Assembly: GCF_024298885.1 (NCBI RefSeq)
Contig: NZ_CP101166.1
Location: 1,488,001-1,552,000 of the forward strand
Direction of reading: 5' to 3'
DNA length: 64,000 bases
Source of the DNA: Haloglomus halophilum
Lineage (GTDB): Archaea; Halobacteriota; Halobacteria; Halobacteriales; Haloarculaceae
Shown here in pieces: positions 1-9,103 of the stretch; positions within the stretch are counted from its first letter, which is position 1, and every line of letters starts with the position of its first letter. The notes beneath the pieces are model-generated. The model had not been told where the DNA came from. It saw only the letters and a list, made by a program, of their open reading frames with translations, and ran no database searches. The position numbers and the translations under genes were made by a program.

Positions 1-1176
1 ATGGCGCTGGCCATCGGCAGCTTCCTGGCCGCGCGGCAGGGGATCGGCCTCTCGCTGCTCGTCTCCGGCGCGGTGGCGCTCGCCGCGCTGCTGGTCGTGC
101 GGTACGTCCAGGGCGTGGTCGAGACCTCCGCCCGGGAGGGGGCCCTCGAACTCGGGAAGGCCATCCAGTGGTTCTTCCACGGGACCTACTTCCTCATCCC
201 GATGGCCGTCCTCGTCTACGCCCTCGCGGTCATGCAGCTGTCGGCGCTCCCGACGGGGCTCTACACGGTACTGACGCTCATCGCCGTGATGTACGTCCGC
301 GACCTGACGCTGGTGGTGCTCTCGTGGACCTCGGTCGGCGAGGATATCGACCGGGACTGGGTCGCCGAACGCGACGGCGCCAGTCAGGTCGGCGCGACCG
401 TCGTCGGCACGACGGTGAAGACGCTGCGTGGCTTCCGGAAGGGTGCGCTCGACATGGCGCCGCTGGTCGGCGTGCTGGCCGCGATGGGCGTCATCATCAA
501 GATGCTGACCCAGACCGGCCTCTCCGGGAAGATCAGCCTCCGGATGGTCGCGCTGGCGGGCGGCGTGTTGCTCGTCGCCCTGCTGCTGGCGATGATCACG
601 AGCATCCTGTTCGGGCTGGGGATGCCGACACCGGCCGCGTACGTGCTCGTGGCGGCGCTGCTGACGAGCCCGCTGATGGAGCTGGGCGTCCCGCAGATCA
701 CGGCCCACCTGTTCGTGTTCTACTTCGCGATGCTGTCGGCCATCACGCCACCCGTCGCGGTCGGCGTGGCCGTGGCCTCACGCATCGCGGATGCGGGCTT
801 CCTCATCTCGGCGAAGCAGGCGCTCCGCATCGGCGCGGCCGGCTTCCTCATCCCGTTCGCGCTGGTCGCCAACAACAGCCTCGTCACGTGGACGCTCACG
901 GGGACGCCGGTCGCCGCGGCCTGTGTGCTCGTCGGCGTCGTCGCGCTGACGGCCGTCACCATCGGCTACGACGGGCGTCACGTACTCGGGCTCCCGCACC
1001 GCGCGGTCTACCTCCTGCTCTCGCTGGGCGCGCTGTTCGCCCCGGCACTCGGCGGGAGCATCGGCGGGAGCAGTGCCATGGTCCTCCAGCTCGCCACGGC
1101 GGCCCTCGCACTCGCCGGGCTGGGGCTGGCCCAGCTGGACCGGCTCCCGACGGCCGTCACACCCGTCGGCGAGTGA
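1..1176 (+). CDS. TRAP transporter fused permease, C-terminal part (5' end outside window)
   Basis: Membrane permease of a TRAP transporter, which uses an ion gradient to import an organic acid delivered by a solute-binding protein. The 391 visible residues are almost entirely hydrophobic segments. The stretch near residues 205-300 (GMPTPAAYVLVAALL, then AITPPVAVGVAVASRIA) is typical of the DctM-like large subunit as found in fused 4TM/12TM permeases of the TAXI type. Fused permeases are usually well over 600 residues and the frame is open from base 1, so the true start almost certainly lies upstream of the window. The ATG at base 1 is probably an internal methionine. The stop is at 1174-1176, and the next gene begins about 120 bases later on the same strand. 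The substrate cannot be told from this part. Confidence 0.85.
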   Translation: MALAIGSFLAARQGIGLSLLVSGAVALAALLVVRYVQGVVETSAREGALELGKAIQWFFHGTYFLIPMAVLVYALAVMQLSALPTGLYTVLTLIAVMYVRDLTLVVLSWTSVGEDIDRDWVAERDGASQVGATVVGTTVKTLRGFRKGALDMAPLVGVLAAMGVIIKMLTQTGLSGKISLRMVALAGGVLLVALLLAMITSILFGLGMPTPAAYVLVAALLTSPLMELGVPQITAHLFVFYFAMLSAITPPVAVGVAVASRIADAGFLISAKQALRIGAAGFLIPFALVANNSLVTWTLTGTPVAAACVLVGVVALTAVTIGYDGRHVLGLPHRAVYLLLSLGALFAPALGGSIGGSSAMVLQLATAALALAGLGLAQLDRLPTAVTPVGE

Positions 1177-1297
1177 CCGCTGCCCGGTTCCACCACTCAA
1201 TGCCACGCCACACGCCGTCGCTTCGACACGCCGCCCGCGACTCGCCCGCCAGAACTGGATCCACACGCTCGAGAACCACGACCGGAGGGGACGGTCC

Positions 1298-2995
1298 GTG
1301 GTAGCCGACTACACCGGCGCCGACCTGTTCGTCGACGCGCTCGAACAGTACGGCGTCGAGCACGTCTTCGGCAACCCCGGGACGACCGAGCTGCCCGTGA
1401 TGGACGCGCTCTCCCGGAGCGAGCTGGAGTACGTCCTCGGCCTGCACGAGGACATCGCCGTCGGGATGGCCGCTGGCTACGCGAGCACGCGGCGCTACCA
1501 CAGCCACCACGACGACTCGGTCATGCCGGCTGGCGTCGTCAACCTCCACATCACGCCGGGACTCGCCCACGGGCTCGGCAACACGTACGGCGCCGAGTTC
1601 GCGGGCGCACCGCTGGTCATCACGGCCGGCAACCACGAGCGGGACTTCCGCCACGAGGAGCCGCTCCTGCACGGTGACCTGCTGGAACTGGTCGACCAGT
1701 TCACGAAGTGGTCCGACGAGGTGCTGTCCGTCGACGCGCTGCCGACGATGCTGCGCCGGGCGTTCCGCGTCGCGCTGACGCCGCCGACGGGACCCGTCTT
1801 CCTCGGCCTCCCGGTCGACGTGATGCAGGAGGTGACCGCCCCGGATGCCATCGAGCCGCTCGGGCCGGTCCCGAACGGCGGGGGCGGCGACCCCACGCAG
1901 CTCGACCGGGCCGCCGACCTCCTCGCGGCGGCCGACGAGCCGGTCCTCGTGGTGGGCGACGGCATCGCCCGCTCGGGGACCGACGCGGTCGAGGCAGCGG
2001 TCGCCTTCGCGGAGGCCGCCGGCGCGCGTGTCCACGCGGAGATCCTGGGCTGCGAGGTGAACTTCCCGACCGAGCACCCGCAGTGGGTGTCGCACCTCCC
2101 GCCGAGCGAGAGCCTGGTCCGGGAGGCGATGGACACCGACACGGTCGTCTTCGCCGGCTGCTCGACGCACACGACCGTATCCAGCCACGAGGGGGACCTC
2201 GTCGACGCCGACACGACCTGCATCCACCTCTCGGACGACGCGTGGGAACTCGGCAAGAACCAGCCGGCCGACGCCGCCGTCGTCGGCGACCCCGGCCTCG
2301 TGCTGGAGGGGCTGGCCGACCGCCTCGACGACCGGCTCGACGCGGCGACCCGACAGGAGCGGCTCGCGGCCGTCCAGGCGTTCGAGGACTCGTTCGGCGC
2401 CCGGCTGTGGGCCACGAGCGAGGACGAGACGCCCGCGGGCGACACGCGGGCCTCGAAGGCCGACCTGGTCGACACCATCGGGTCGGTCGCGCCGGACGCG
2501 TTCATCGTCGACGAGGGTATCACCTCGAAGTACCCGCTGCTCATCCGCTCGTCGCTGGCGCCCGAGGGCCTGCTCTCGAACAAGGGCGGCGGCCTCGGCT
2601 ACGGGCTCCCGGCCTCGGTCGGCGCCGCACTGGCCGAGTCACTGCACGAGGACCCCCGCGACGTGCTCGGGTTCATCGGCGACGGGTCGTATCTGTACTA
2701 CCCGCAGGCGGTCTACTCGGCCGCACGCTACGACCTCGACCTGACGGTCGTGGTCGCGGACAACCGCAACTACCGCATCCTCAAGGACAACACGCAGGCG
2801 CTGTTCGGCGGCACGGACGCCGACCACGACTACGTGGGGATGGACTTCGAGCCGCCGGTCGACCTCGTGGCGAGTGCCGAGAGCCACGGCGCAACTGCCG
2901 AGCGGGCCGAGACGCCGGACGACATCGCGCCCGCGCTCGAACGGGCCCTCGACGCCGACGGGCCGAGCGTGGTGGACGTGCTCGTCCACGACTGA
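1298..2995 (+). CDS. Thiamine diphosphate-dependent enzyme (acetolactate synthase/benzoylformate decarboxylase type)
   Basis: 565-residue ThDP enzyme with the three-domain layout of the pyruvate oxidase/acetolactate synthase/benzoylformate decarboxylase superfamily. The N-terminal pyrimidine-binding domain has FGNPGTTELP and the ThDP-activating glutamate in LHEDIAVGMAAGYA. A central domain follows. The C-terminal diphosphate domain has GDGSYLYYPQ followed by DNRNY, the Mg-ThDP motif. I start it at the GTG at 1298 (VVADYTGADLF) because this fits the family N-terminus. The in-frame ATG at 1073 would overlap the TRAP gene and adds a low-complexity leader. It sits between a TRAP permease and an acyl-CoA ligase in the same direction, which suggests 2-oxo acid breakdown. 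The real substrate is unknown, and a true biosynthetic acetolactate synthase role is less likely in this context. Confidence 0.85.
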   Translation: MVADYTGADLFVDALEQYGVEHVFGNPGTTELPVMDALSRSELEYVLGLHEDIAVGMAAGYASTRRYHSHHDDSVMPAGVVNLHITPGLAHGLGNTYGAEFAGAPLVITAGNHERDFRHEEPLLHGDLLELVDQFTKWSDEVLSVDALPTMLRRAFRVALTPPTGPVFLGLPVDVMQEVTAPDAIEPLGPVPNGGGGDPTQLDRAADLLAAADEPVLVVGDGIARSGTDAVEAAVAFAEAAGARVHAEILGCEVNFPTEHPQWVSHLPPSESLVREAMDTDTVVFAGCSTHTTVSSHEGDLVDADTTCIHLSDDAWELGKNQPADAAVVGDPGLVLEGLADRLDDRLDAATRQERLAAVQAFEDSFGARLWATSEDETPAGDTRASKADLVDTIGSVAPDAFIVDEGITSKYPLLIRSSLAPEGLLSNKGGGLGYGLPASVGAALAESLHEDPRDVLGFIGDGSYLYYPQAVYSAARYDLDLTVVVADNRNYRILKDNTQALFGGTDADHDYVGMDFEPPVDLVASAESHGATAERAETPDDIAPALERALDADGPSVVDVLVHD

Positions 2996-3037
2996 CCCCG
3001 TATCGACCGCCAACCACACGACACACCACACCAACCA

Positions 3038-4627
3038 ATGACGAACCTCGTCAGCGAAGTCAGAGACACAGTCGAATCGACGCCCGACGCCACCGCCATC
3101 GCGTACCACGATACCGAGCAGTCCTACGCCGAGTTCTGGGAGCGGACCGGCCAGTTCGCCGCCGCACTCGACGAGCGCGGCGTCGGCGCGGACGACCGCG
3201 TCGGTATCTACCTCCCGAACCTCCCGCAGTTCGTGACGGCGTTCTACGGGACGCTCCGGGCCGGCGCCATCGTCGTCCCGATGAACCCGCAGTACAAGGC
3301 CCGCGAGATCAGCCACCTGCTGGCCGACAGCGGGGCGAAGGCGGTCGTCACGCTCGCCGAGAACGCCGACGCCGTCGCCGCAGTGCAGGACGACACGGAC
3401 GTCGAGACGGTCATCAGCGTCGGGGACGACGCGGACGATGCGGGCGCGGCGACGGCTGACGCTGCCGGCTTCGAGTCGTTCCTGGCCGCCGACACCCTGC
3501 CGGTCGTCGAGCGCGGCGACGACGACATCGCGGTCCAGCCGTACACCTCGGGGACGACCGGGCAGCCGAAGGGTGTGCTCCTGAGCCACGACAACCTCGC
3601 GTCGAACTCGATGGCGAACGCGACGGTGATGGATCCGAGCCTCGGCCCCGACGACGAACTCGTGGGGACGCTGCCGCTGTTCCACATCTACGGCATGTCC
3701 GGCGTGATGAACGCCGCCATGTTCCAGGGCGCGACCTACGTGCCGGTCACGGAGTGGGACCCGCAGGTGGTGTTCGACCTCATCGAGGATCGTGGCATCA
3801 CGGTCATGTTCGGCGTCCCGGCGATGTTCAACGACATGATCAACCAGCCCGACGCCGCCGACCGGGACCTCTCCTCGCTCCGGTTCGTCAACTCCGGCGG
3901 CTCCAGCCTCCCGATGGAGGTGCTAGAGACGTTCGAGGAGCTGTTCGGCGTCGACCTCTACGAGGGGTACGGCCTGACCGAGACCTCGCCGGTCACGCAC
4001 GCGAACCGGCCGGGCGCCCGGCGGAAGGGCAGTATCGGCCAGCCCATCGACGCCGTCGACGCGAAGATCGTCGACCAGCACTTCGATGAGATGCCCCGCG
4101 TCGAGCGCGGCCCGGTCGACGAGGACGAGGCCGACCTCGACGCGGTCGTCGGGGAGCTCGTCGTCGCCGGCCCGAACGTGATGCAGGGCTACTACGGCCT
4201 CCCCGAGGCGAACGCGGCCGCATTCACCGAGGCCGACGGCAAGCGGTGGTTCCACACCGGCGATCTCGGCTACTGGGACGAGGACGACTTCTTCTACGTC
4301 GTCGACCGGAAGAAGCACATGATCGTCACCGGCGGCTACAACGTCTACCCCCGCGAGGTCGAGGAACTCCTCTACGAACACGAGGCCATCGCCGACGCCG
4401 CGGTCGTCGGCGTCGACGACGAGCGCCGCGGGCAGACCATCAAAGCGCTCATCGTGCCCGCCGCGGGCTACGAGCCGGGCGTCGACGTGACCGCCGAGGA
4501 GATCAAGCAGTACTGCCTCGACGCGCTCGCGGAGTACAAGCACCCGCGCATCGTCGAGTTCCGCGAGGAACTGCCCCGGACCGAGACCGGAAAGGTCCAG
4601 AAGTACGAACTCCGGAGCGACGACTGA
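3038..4627 (+). CDS. Long-chain acyl-CoA ligase (AMP-forming synthetase)
   Basis: 529-residue member of the acyl-adenylate-forming ANL superfamily. It activates a carboxylic acid with ATP to an acyl-AMP and then joins it to CoA. The P-loop-like A3 motif YTSGTTGQPKGV is near residue 169. The A5 motif YGLTETSP is near 310 and A7 (HTGDLGYWDED) near 407. The hinge DRKKHMIVTGGYNVYP is near 425, and the catalytic lysine lies in TGKVQK close to the C-terminus. It starts 42 bases after the ThDP enzyme and is probably co-transcribed with it. Acyl-CoA dehydrogenase and thiolase genes lie just downstream on the other strand, so a role in fatty or aromatic acid breakdown is likely. Chain-length preference cannot be read from sequence. 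Confidence 0.9.
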   Translation: MTNLVSEVRDTVESTPDATAIAYHDTEQSYAEFWERTGQFAAALDERGVGADDRVGIYLPNLPQFVTAFYGTLRAGAIVVPMNPQYKAREISHLLADSGAKAVVTLAENADAVAAVQDDTDVETVISVGDDADDAGAATADAAGFESFLAADTLPVVERGDDDIAVQPYTSGTTGQPKGVLLSHDNLASNSMANATVMDPSLGPDDELVGTLPLFHIYGMSGVMNAAMFQGATYVPVTEWDPQVVFDLIEDRGITVMFGVPAMFNDMINQPDAADRDLSSLRFVNSGGSSLPMEVLETFEELFGVDLYEGYGLTETSPVTHANRPGARRKGSIGQPIDAVDAKIVDQHFDEMPRVERGPVDEDEADLDAVVGELVVAGPNVMQGYYGLPEANAAAFTEADGKRWFHTGDLGYWDEDDFFYVVDRKKHMIVTGGYNVYPREVEELLYEHEAIADAAVVGVDDERRGQTIKALIVPAAGYEPGVDVTAEEIKQYCLDALAEYKHPRIVEFREELPRTETGKVQKYELRSDD

Positions 4628-4729
4628 GGCCCCCCCGGACGGAACTGTCGGCCGCTGCTCTGGACGCCGAGTAGTGGCGAACCGGATAGTGGGAACCGTT
4701 ATCGCCCCCGTTTCCATACGCTGAACCGG

Positions 4730-5206
4730 ATGTCGTTCACGACCCCGGAGCGAGGAGTACTCGCCGGTGTGCTCGTCCTCGTCGTCACCGGTTCCGGCCT
4801 TATCGTGGCCCCGGTGGGGCCGGCCGAGCCACCCATGCGTTCGACCTCGATTGCGGATTGTGAACTGGTCCAGCTCGCGGTGTACGAGTTGGACGGCGAG
4901 CCCACCGACGAGCGAGAGCGGAGCCGGTACCGCTCACTCAACGGTACCCAACAGACCGTCTTCGAGGAGGGGCGTGCCGCCAACGGGTCGTTCGTCCGGT
5001 TCCAGGACCGAGACCGGATGGCCGCGGCGGACACGCTCCCCCCGTACGTCGTGTTCGACGGCCGGAACTACCGAGCCCACAGCATCCGTGGGAACTGCGT
5101 CGAACGCCCGTGGTACGGTGACCGCAGCAGCGCACTGGGATATCTGCTGGTCGGGCTCGGACTACTGCTCGGAGGGGTGTTCTCCTGGCGCCGTATCGCC
5201 GACTGA
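4730..5206 (+). CDS. Haloarchaeal membrane protein with an exported central domain, function unknown
   Basis: 158-residue protein with an N-terminal hydrophobic segment (about residues 9-30), a hydrophilic domain of about 95 residues, and a C-terminal transmembrane segment (about 134-152) ending in basic residues (WRR). This layout puts the middle domain outside the cell and anchors both ends in the membrane. The middle domain has two cysteines (IADCELVQL and RGNCVERP), which could form a disulphide. I recognise the general type as a haloarchaeal-only family but cannot assign a function. A GTTATC box at about -28 from the ATG fits a leaderless transcript. Confidence 0.7.
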   Translation: MSFTTPERGVLAGVLVLVVTGSGLIVAPVGPAEPPMRSTSIADCELVQLAVYELDGEPTDERERSRYRSLNGTQQTVFEEGRAANGSFVRFQDRDRMAAADTLPPYVVFDGRNYRAHSIRGNCVERPWYGDRSSALGYLLVGLGLLLGGVFSWRRIAD

Positions 5207-5281
5207 CAGCGCCGGAACCGTCGTCCCAGCAGATTACCGCGGCCGCTTCCGCTGAACGATTCGCTCGGGGGGCGGCGCCGG

Positions 5282-6430
5282 TCAGGGAACGACGAACTCC
5301 AGCGCGATACCCTGTCCGTAGCCGATACACATCGTCGAGAGCCCGCGACCGCCACCACGTCGGCCCAGCTCGTGAATCAACGTCGTCGGGAGCCGGGCAC
5401 CACTGGCCCCGAGCGGGTGACCGATGGCGATGGCGCCGCCGTTGACGTTGAACCGCTCGTCCTCGATGCCGAGTTCGCGCTGGCAGTACAGCGTCTGGCT
5501 CGCGAACGCCTCGTTCAGCTCGACGAGGTCGTAGTCCTCGATGGCCGTCCCGGCGCGCTCGATGAGCCCGCGGACGGCGGGCACCGGGCCGATACCCATG
5601 ATCTCGGGGTCGACGCCGGCCACGTTGTGCCCGCCGACCTCGGCGAGCACCGGGAGGTCGTGCTCGTCGGCGAAGGCCCGCGAGGCGAGGATGACGCCGG
5701 CGGCCCCGTCGGAGATCTGCGAGGCGTTGCCGGGCGTGACGGTCCCGTCCTCCCTGAAGACGGTCGGCAGGTCCGCGAGTTTCTCGGCCGTCGTGCCCGG
5801 TCGGAGCCCCTCGTCCTCGGTGACGACGCCGTCGTCCGTCTCGATGGGAACGATCTCCTCCTCGAACCGGCCGGCCTCGGTCGCCGCGACGGCCCGCTGC
5901 TGTGACCGGGCGGCGTACGAGTCCTGGGCCTCGCGGGGGACATCGAACCGCTCGGCGACGGCCTCGGCGGTCTGCCCCATCGCGAGCGCGTCGGTGTCGT
6001 ACCGCTCGCGGATGCCGGGATAGGAGTCGATTCCGTGGTCGCGCTCGACGCGGGACATGTTCTCCACGCCGCCGGCGATGATCACGTCGCGCTGACCCGC
6101 CCGGATGTGGTCCGCAGCGGCGGCGATGGCCTGTGCGGAGGAGCCACAGAGCCGGTCGATGGTCGTTCCCGGGACCTCCTCCCCCAGGTCCGAGAGCAGC
6201 GTGATGACGCGGGCGATGTTGTTCCCCTGCTCCTTGACCTGCTTCGCACAGCCCCACTGGAGGTCGTCGACGTGCTCGCCGGTCAGGCCCGTCTCGGCCA
6301 GCAGTTCGTTCACGACGGCGACCGAGAGCTCCTCGCTCCGGGTGTCGGCGTAGACGCCCCCCTGTTTCCCCTGCGGCGTGCGCCGCGCGGCGACGACGAC
6401 CGGGTCGGTGTCGGATGGATTGGTACTCAT
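5282..6430 (-). CDS. Thiolase / acetyl-CoA C-acyltransferase
   Basis: 382-residue thiolase catalysing the last step of beta-oxidation (cleavage of 3-ketoacyl-CoA by CoA) or the reverse condensation. The nucleophilic cysteine is in the LCGSS motif (near residue 94). The second active-site region is [16 protein letters not shown] (near 334), with the catalytic histidine in GHPLG. The final cysteine is in the CIGYGQGIA motif at the C-terminus. The acyl-CoA dehydrogenase gene lies upstream on the same strand with only 7 bases between, so the two form an operon. Together with the acyl-CoA ligase across the convergent gap at 5207-5281, this makes a small fatty-acid degradation cluster. Confidence 0.92.
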   Translation of the reverse strand: MSTNPSDTDPVVVAARRTPQGKQGGVYADTRSEELSVAVVNELLAETGLTGEHVDDLQWGCAKQVKEQGNNIARVITLLSDLGEEVPGTTIDRLCGSSAQAIAAAADHIRAGQRDVIIAGGVENMSRVERDHGIDSYPGIRERYDTDALAMGQTAEAVAERFDVPREAQDSYAARSQQRAVAATEAGRFEEEIVPIETDDGVVTEDEGLRPGTTAEKLADLPTVFREDGTVTPGNASQISDGAAGVILASRAFADEHDLPVLAEVGGHNVAGVDPEIMGIGPVPAVRGLIERAGTAIEDYDLVELNEAFASQTLYCQRELGIEDERFNVNGGAIAIGHPLGASGARLPTTLIHELGRRGGGRGLSTMCIGYGQGIALEFVVP

Positions 6431-6437
6431 GGATGGT

Positions 6438-7601
6438 TCACTCGAAGGCGGGGATGCCGGTCAGGTCGTGACCCAGAATCAGCGAGTGGATGTCGTGGGT
6501 CCCCTCGTACGTGTAGACCGTCTCGAGGTTCGCCATGTGCCGCATCGGCGAGTAATCCGCCGTGATGCCGTTCCCGCCCAGCATCTCACGGGCGATGCGT
6601 GACTGGTCCCGCGCCATCCGCACGTTGTTGCGCTTGGCCATCGACACCTGCTCGGGCCGCATCTCCCCGCGCTCTTTCAGTTCGGTGAGCCGGGTGGCCA
6701 GCAGCTGGGCGGTCGTGATCTGCGTGGCCATCTCGGCCAGCTTCTCCTGCTGGAGCTGGAAACTCCCGATGGGCTTGCCGAACTGCTCGCGGTCCGTCGC
6801 GTACTGCCGGGCCGTCTCGAAACAGTCCATCGCCGCGCCGATGGCGCCCCACGCGATACCGAACCGGGCCTGTGTGAGACACGACAGCGGCCCCTTCATC
6901 CCCTCGACGCCCGGCAGCACGTTCGCCTCCGGAACGTAGACGTTCGACAGTTCGATCTGTCCCGTGATGGACGCCCGCAGCGACAGCTTCTCGTCGATCT
7001 TCGGCGTCTCCACCCCGTCGCGATCCGTCTCCACCAGGAAGCCACGAACCGGGTCGTCCGGTGACGAGCGGTCCTTCGCCCACACCAGTGCCACATCCGC
7101 CAGCGGCGAGTTCGTGATCCACGTTTTGGTCCCGTTCAGCACGTAGCCGTCATCTTCTGCCTCCGCGTACGTCTCCATCCGGGAGGGGTTCGACCCGTGA
7201 TTGGGCTCGGTCAGGCCGAAACAGCCGATCTTCTCACCGCGGCCCATCGCCTCGAGCCACTCGTCCTTCTGCGCCTCGCTCCCGTACGCGTGGATCGGGT
7301 ACATGACGAGAGAGCCCTGAACAGAGGCCATCGACCGGAGACCACTGTCCCCGGCTTCCAGCTCCTGCATCAGGATGCCGTACGCCGTCTCACTGAGGTC
7401 CGGCAGCCCGTACCCCGACAGGTTCGGCCCGTAGAATCCCAGCTCCCCCATCTCCTCGATGAGATCCATCGGGAACGTCCCCTCGATCCAGTGGTCCGCG
7501 ACGACGGGTTTGACCTTGTCCTCCACGAAATCGCGTGCCGTGTCCCGAACCATCCGCTCCTCCTCCGTCAGGTCGCTCGACAGATCGACGTAGTCTATCA
7601 T
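6438..7601 (-). CDS. Acyl-CoA dehydrogenase (possibly glutaryl-CoA dehydrogenase-like)
   Basis: 387-residue FAD flavoprotein that oxidises acyl-CoA to the 2-enoyl-CoA and passes electrons to ETF. The family landmarks CFGLTEPNHGSNPS, KTWITNSPLADV, QFGKPIGSFQ and the C-terminal MLGGNGITADYSP/YEGTHDIHSLILG are all present. YEGTHD holds the family glutamate region, as in glutaryl-CoA and isovaleryl-CoA dehydrogenases. I start at the ATG at 7601 (MIDYVDLSSDL). The longer frame to 7802 adds an N-terminus unlike the family. A TTTGAT box lies 25-30 bases before this ATG and a palindromic TACAATGTA site touches the start codon, so the operon with thiolase is probably leaderless and repressed at that site. 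Confidence 0.9.
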   Translation of the reverse strand: MIDYVDLSSDLTEEERMVRDTARDFVEDKVKPVVADHWIEGTFPMDLIEEMGELGFYGPNLSGYGLPDLSETAYGILMQELEAGDSGLRSMASVQGSLVMYPIHAYGSEAQKDEWLEAMGRGEKIGCFGLTEPNHGSNPSRMETYAEAEDDGYVLNGTKTWITNSPLADVALVWAKDRSSPDDPVRGFLVETDRDGVETPKIDEKLSLRASITGQIELSNVYVPEANVLPGVEGMKGPLSCLTQARFGIAWGAIGAAMDCFETARQYATDREQFGKPIGSFQLQQEKLAEMATQITTAQLLATRLTELKERGEMRPEQVSMAKRNNVRMARDQSRIAREMLGGNGITADYSPMRHMANLETVYTYEGTHDIHSLILGHDLTGIPAFE

Positions 7602-7611
7602 ACAATGTAAA
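7601..7611. promoter_or_regulatory. Candidate operator TACAATGTAAA at the acyl-CoA dehydrogenase start
   Basis: The 9-bp core TACAATGTA is a palindrome with one central base. It lies directly next to the acyl-CoA dehydrogenase start codon, where a bound repressor would cover the transcription start of a leaderless mRNA. The same 11 bases recur at 7841-7851. TTTGAT at 7626-7631 (minus strand) is the likely TATA element. The repressor identity is unknown. Confidence 0.55.
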
Positions 7612-7978
7612 CCCGCTCGCGTGGCATCAAAGGTTTGGTTCGTTCGCTGGTGGCGGCGAACGCTCCGGGCGCAGAAGTCGCCGATAGACGCTATTCGTGC
7701 CCATATGGTCCGATATTCATGTGATCCGTCGGACGACACCCGCCAGATCGGCGGTTCGGATGGCCCTCCGCCCGGCACCCCCGTTCCGACGCAGACCCGC
7801 ACTTTCGCTTACGAGACAGTCAGAATATTCAGATTCACACTACAATGTAAATTCTGACGACGGCATGGTGGAAGGTCCACCGTCGGGGTCGGGGGGCAGC
7901 ATCCCCAGAAAGGAGGAGCCCGACAGCGGTCACGTTAGCATCCACGTAACCTTGGCCGAACAGCGCCTCCCTTCGACG
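7602..7978. other. Intergenic region between divergent acyl-CoA dehydrogenase and deacylase genes
   Basis: 377 bases without a convincing gene. It holds the promoter of the dehydrogenase/thiolase operon at its left edge and two copies of an 11-base near-palindrome 240 bases apart. The right part must hold the deacylase promoter, which I could not place with confidence. The base composition around 7690-7860 is more AT-rich than the genes. Long open frames crossing this region (for example from 7697) have no family-like content before the Tat signal at 7979. Confidence 0.6.
7841..7851. promoter_or_regulatory. Second copy of the TACAATGTAAA site
   Basis: Exact 11-base repeat of the site at 7601-7611, same orientation, 240 bases away and 128 bases before the deacylase ATG. 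Two equal sites in one divergent gap suggest a regulator that either loops the DNA or controls both directions. Confidence 0.5.
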
Positions 7979-8782
7979 ATGAGACGACGCCAGTTCATCC
8001 GGGGTGGGGCAGCGGCAGCCGGAACCGCACTCGGCGTGTCCGCGGTCGGCTTCGGGTCGCCCCGCACGACCGAGGCGGCCCCGTCGACGCCCGAGCCCTC
8101 GGACACCATCATGCCCGGGACGGCCCACGAGACGCCGGTGTACGTCGTCGAGGGCGCGGAGTCGGGCCCGACGGCGGTCGCCGTCGGTGGCATCCACGGC
8201 GACGAGCGGAGCGGCATCCTCGCCGCCGACCGGCTCCTGGAGTGGGACCTCGCGGCGGGCCGTCTCGTGGTGATCCCACGCGCGAATCGGGTGGCCGTCG
8301 AGCAGGACACTCGACAGGGAGAGCACGGCGACCTGAACCGGCAGTTCACGCCCGACAGCGAACCCGCGACCGAACTCGCGCGGGCGCTCTGGGACCGCAT
8401 CGTCGAAGCGGACCCGGACGTGCTGACGACGCTCCAGTCCTCGAAGGGACTGTACGGCACGCACCCGGACTTCGTGGGGCAGGCCGTCTTCCCGACGGCC
8501 GCCGGCGACGCCGTCACCGTCGCCGAGTCAGCGACCGCGACGGTCAACGACACCGTCGTCCCGTGGTACATGCCGTTCCACGACTTCCGCGTCGGCCACC
8601 CGCTCAGCGGCGAGGCACCGCTCCTCTCGCACAAGGTCGGCGGCGACCTCGGCGAACCGGCCCACATCGTCGAGGCGACGGAGTACCTGCTCGACGACGA
8701 GGCCGGCGCCCGGTGGACCGAGCGGCTGGCGACCGAACTGCTGGCCGGACACGGCCTCGAGCGGGCCGGAGGGGACGCATGA
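7979..8782 (+). CDS. Tat-exported succinylglutamate desuccinylase/aspartoacylase family protein
   Basis: 267-residue zinc carboxypeptidase-fold hydrolase of the AstE/AspA family, which removes acyl groups from amino-acid derivatives. The N-terminus MRRRQFIRGGAAAAG is a Tat signal peptide (twin arginines followed by a hydrophobic stretch). The mature protein therefore folds inside and is exported. Residues around 65-75 (GGIHGDERSG) give the family HxxE zinc ligands, and DLNRQF supplies the substrate-binding asparagine/arginine. The expected third zinc histidine is not obvious by eye. The ATG at 7979 is chosen because it begins the Tat signal. The stop overlaps the next start (ATGA), so the two genes are translationally linked. 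Confidence 0.8.
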   Translation: MRRRQFIRGGAAAAGTALGVSAVGFGSPRTTEAAPSTPEPSDTIMPGTAHETPVYVVEGAESGPTAVAVGGIHGDERSGILAADRLLEWDLAAGRLVVIPRANRVAVEQDTRQGEHGDLNRQFTPDSEPATELARALWDRIVEADPDVLTTLQSSKGLYGTHPDFVGQAVFPTAAGDAVTVAESATATVNDTVVPWYMPFHDFRVGHPLSGEAPLLSHKVGGDLGEPAHIVEATEYLLDDEAGARWTERLATELLAGHGLERAGGDA

Positions 8783-9060
8783 CGGCCACGGCGAACCCAC
8801 GACGCGTCCTCGCCGGCCCCGCCGTGGTCGTGGCGTTCGCCCTGCTGACGGTCCCGCTCGTCGCGGGCGCGCTCGACTCGGCGTTCATGACGCCGCTGGC
8901 GTTCCCCGGCTACCTGGTCCTCACCATCGGGAGTGCCGTCGGGAACCTGCTGTTCCCGAACTTCGCGCTGTGGGTGTACTGGGTGCCGTTCGCGATGGCC
9001 TGCTACGGCATCGCGGTCGTGGCGGGAATCGGCTACCGGGCCGCCCGGGGAGGCGGATGA
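8779..9060 (+). CDS. Small membrane protein linked to the exported deacylase
   Basis: 93-residue protein with two or three hydrophobic segments (about 12-32, 40-58 and 62-84) and short polar ends. It overlaps the deacylase stop codon by four bases (ATGA), so it is almost certainly in the same operon and may anchor or assist the exported enzyme. No family recognised. Confidence 0.65.
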   Translation: MTATANPRRVLAGPAVVVAFALLTVPLVAGALDSAFMTPLAFPGYLVLTIGSAVGNLLFPNFALWVYWVPFAMACYGIAVVAGIGYRAARGGG

Positions 9061-9103
9061 AGGGCGACATCCGATAATCCCGAGTGCCGAGCGAGCGCGG
9101 GGG

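Noticed and set aside
1073..1297. N-terminal extension of the ThDP enzyme to ATG 1073
   Set aside because: The first 75 residues are low-complexity and overlap the TRAP gene; family similarity begins at the GTG at 1298.
168..1304. Long frame of 378 residues overlapping the TRAP gene
   Set aside because: Arg/Pro/Gly-rich product typical of a shifted frame in GC-rich DNA; the TRAP frame has clear membrane segments and family motifs.
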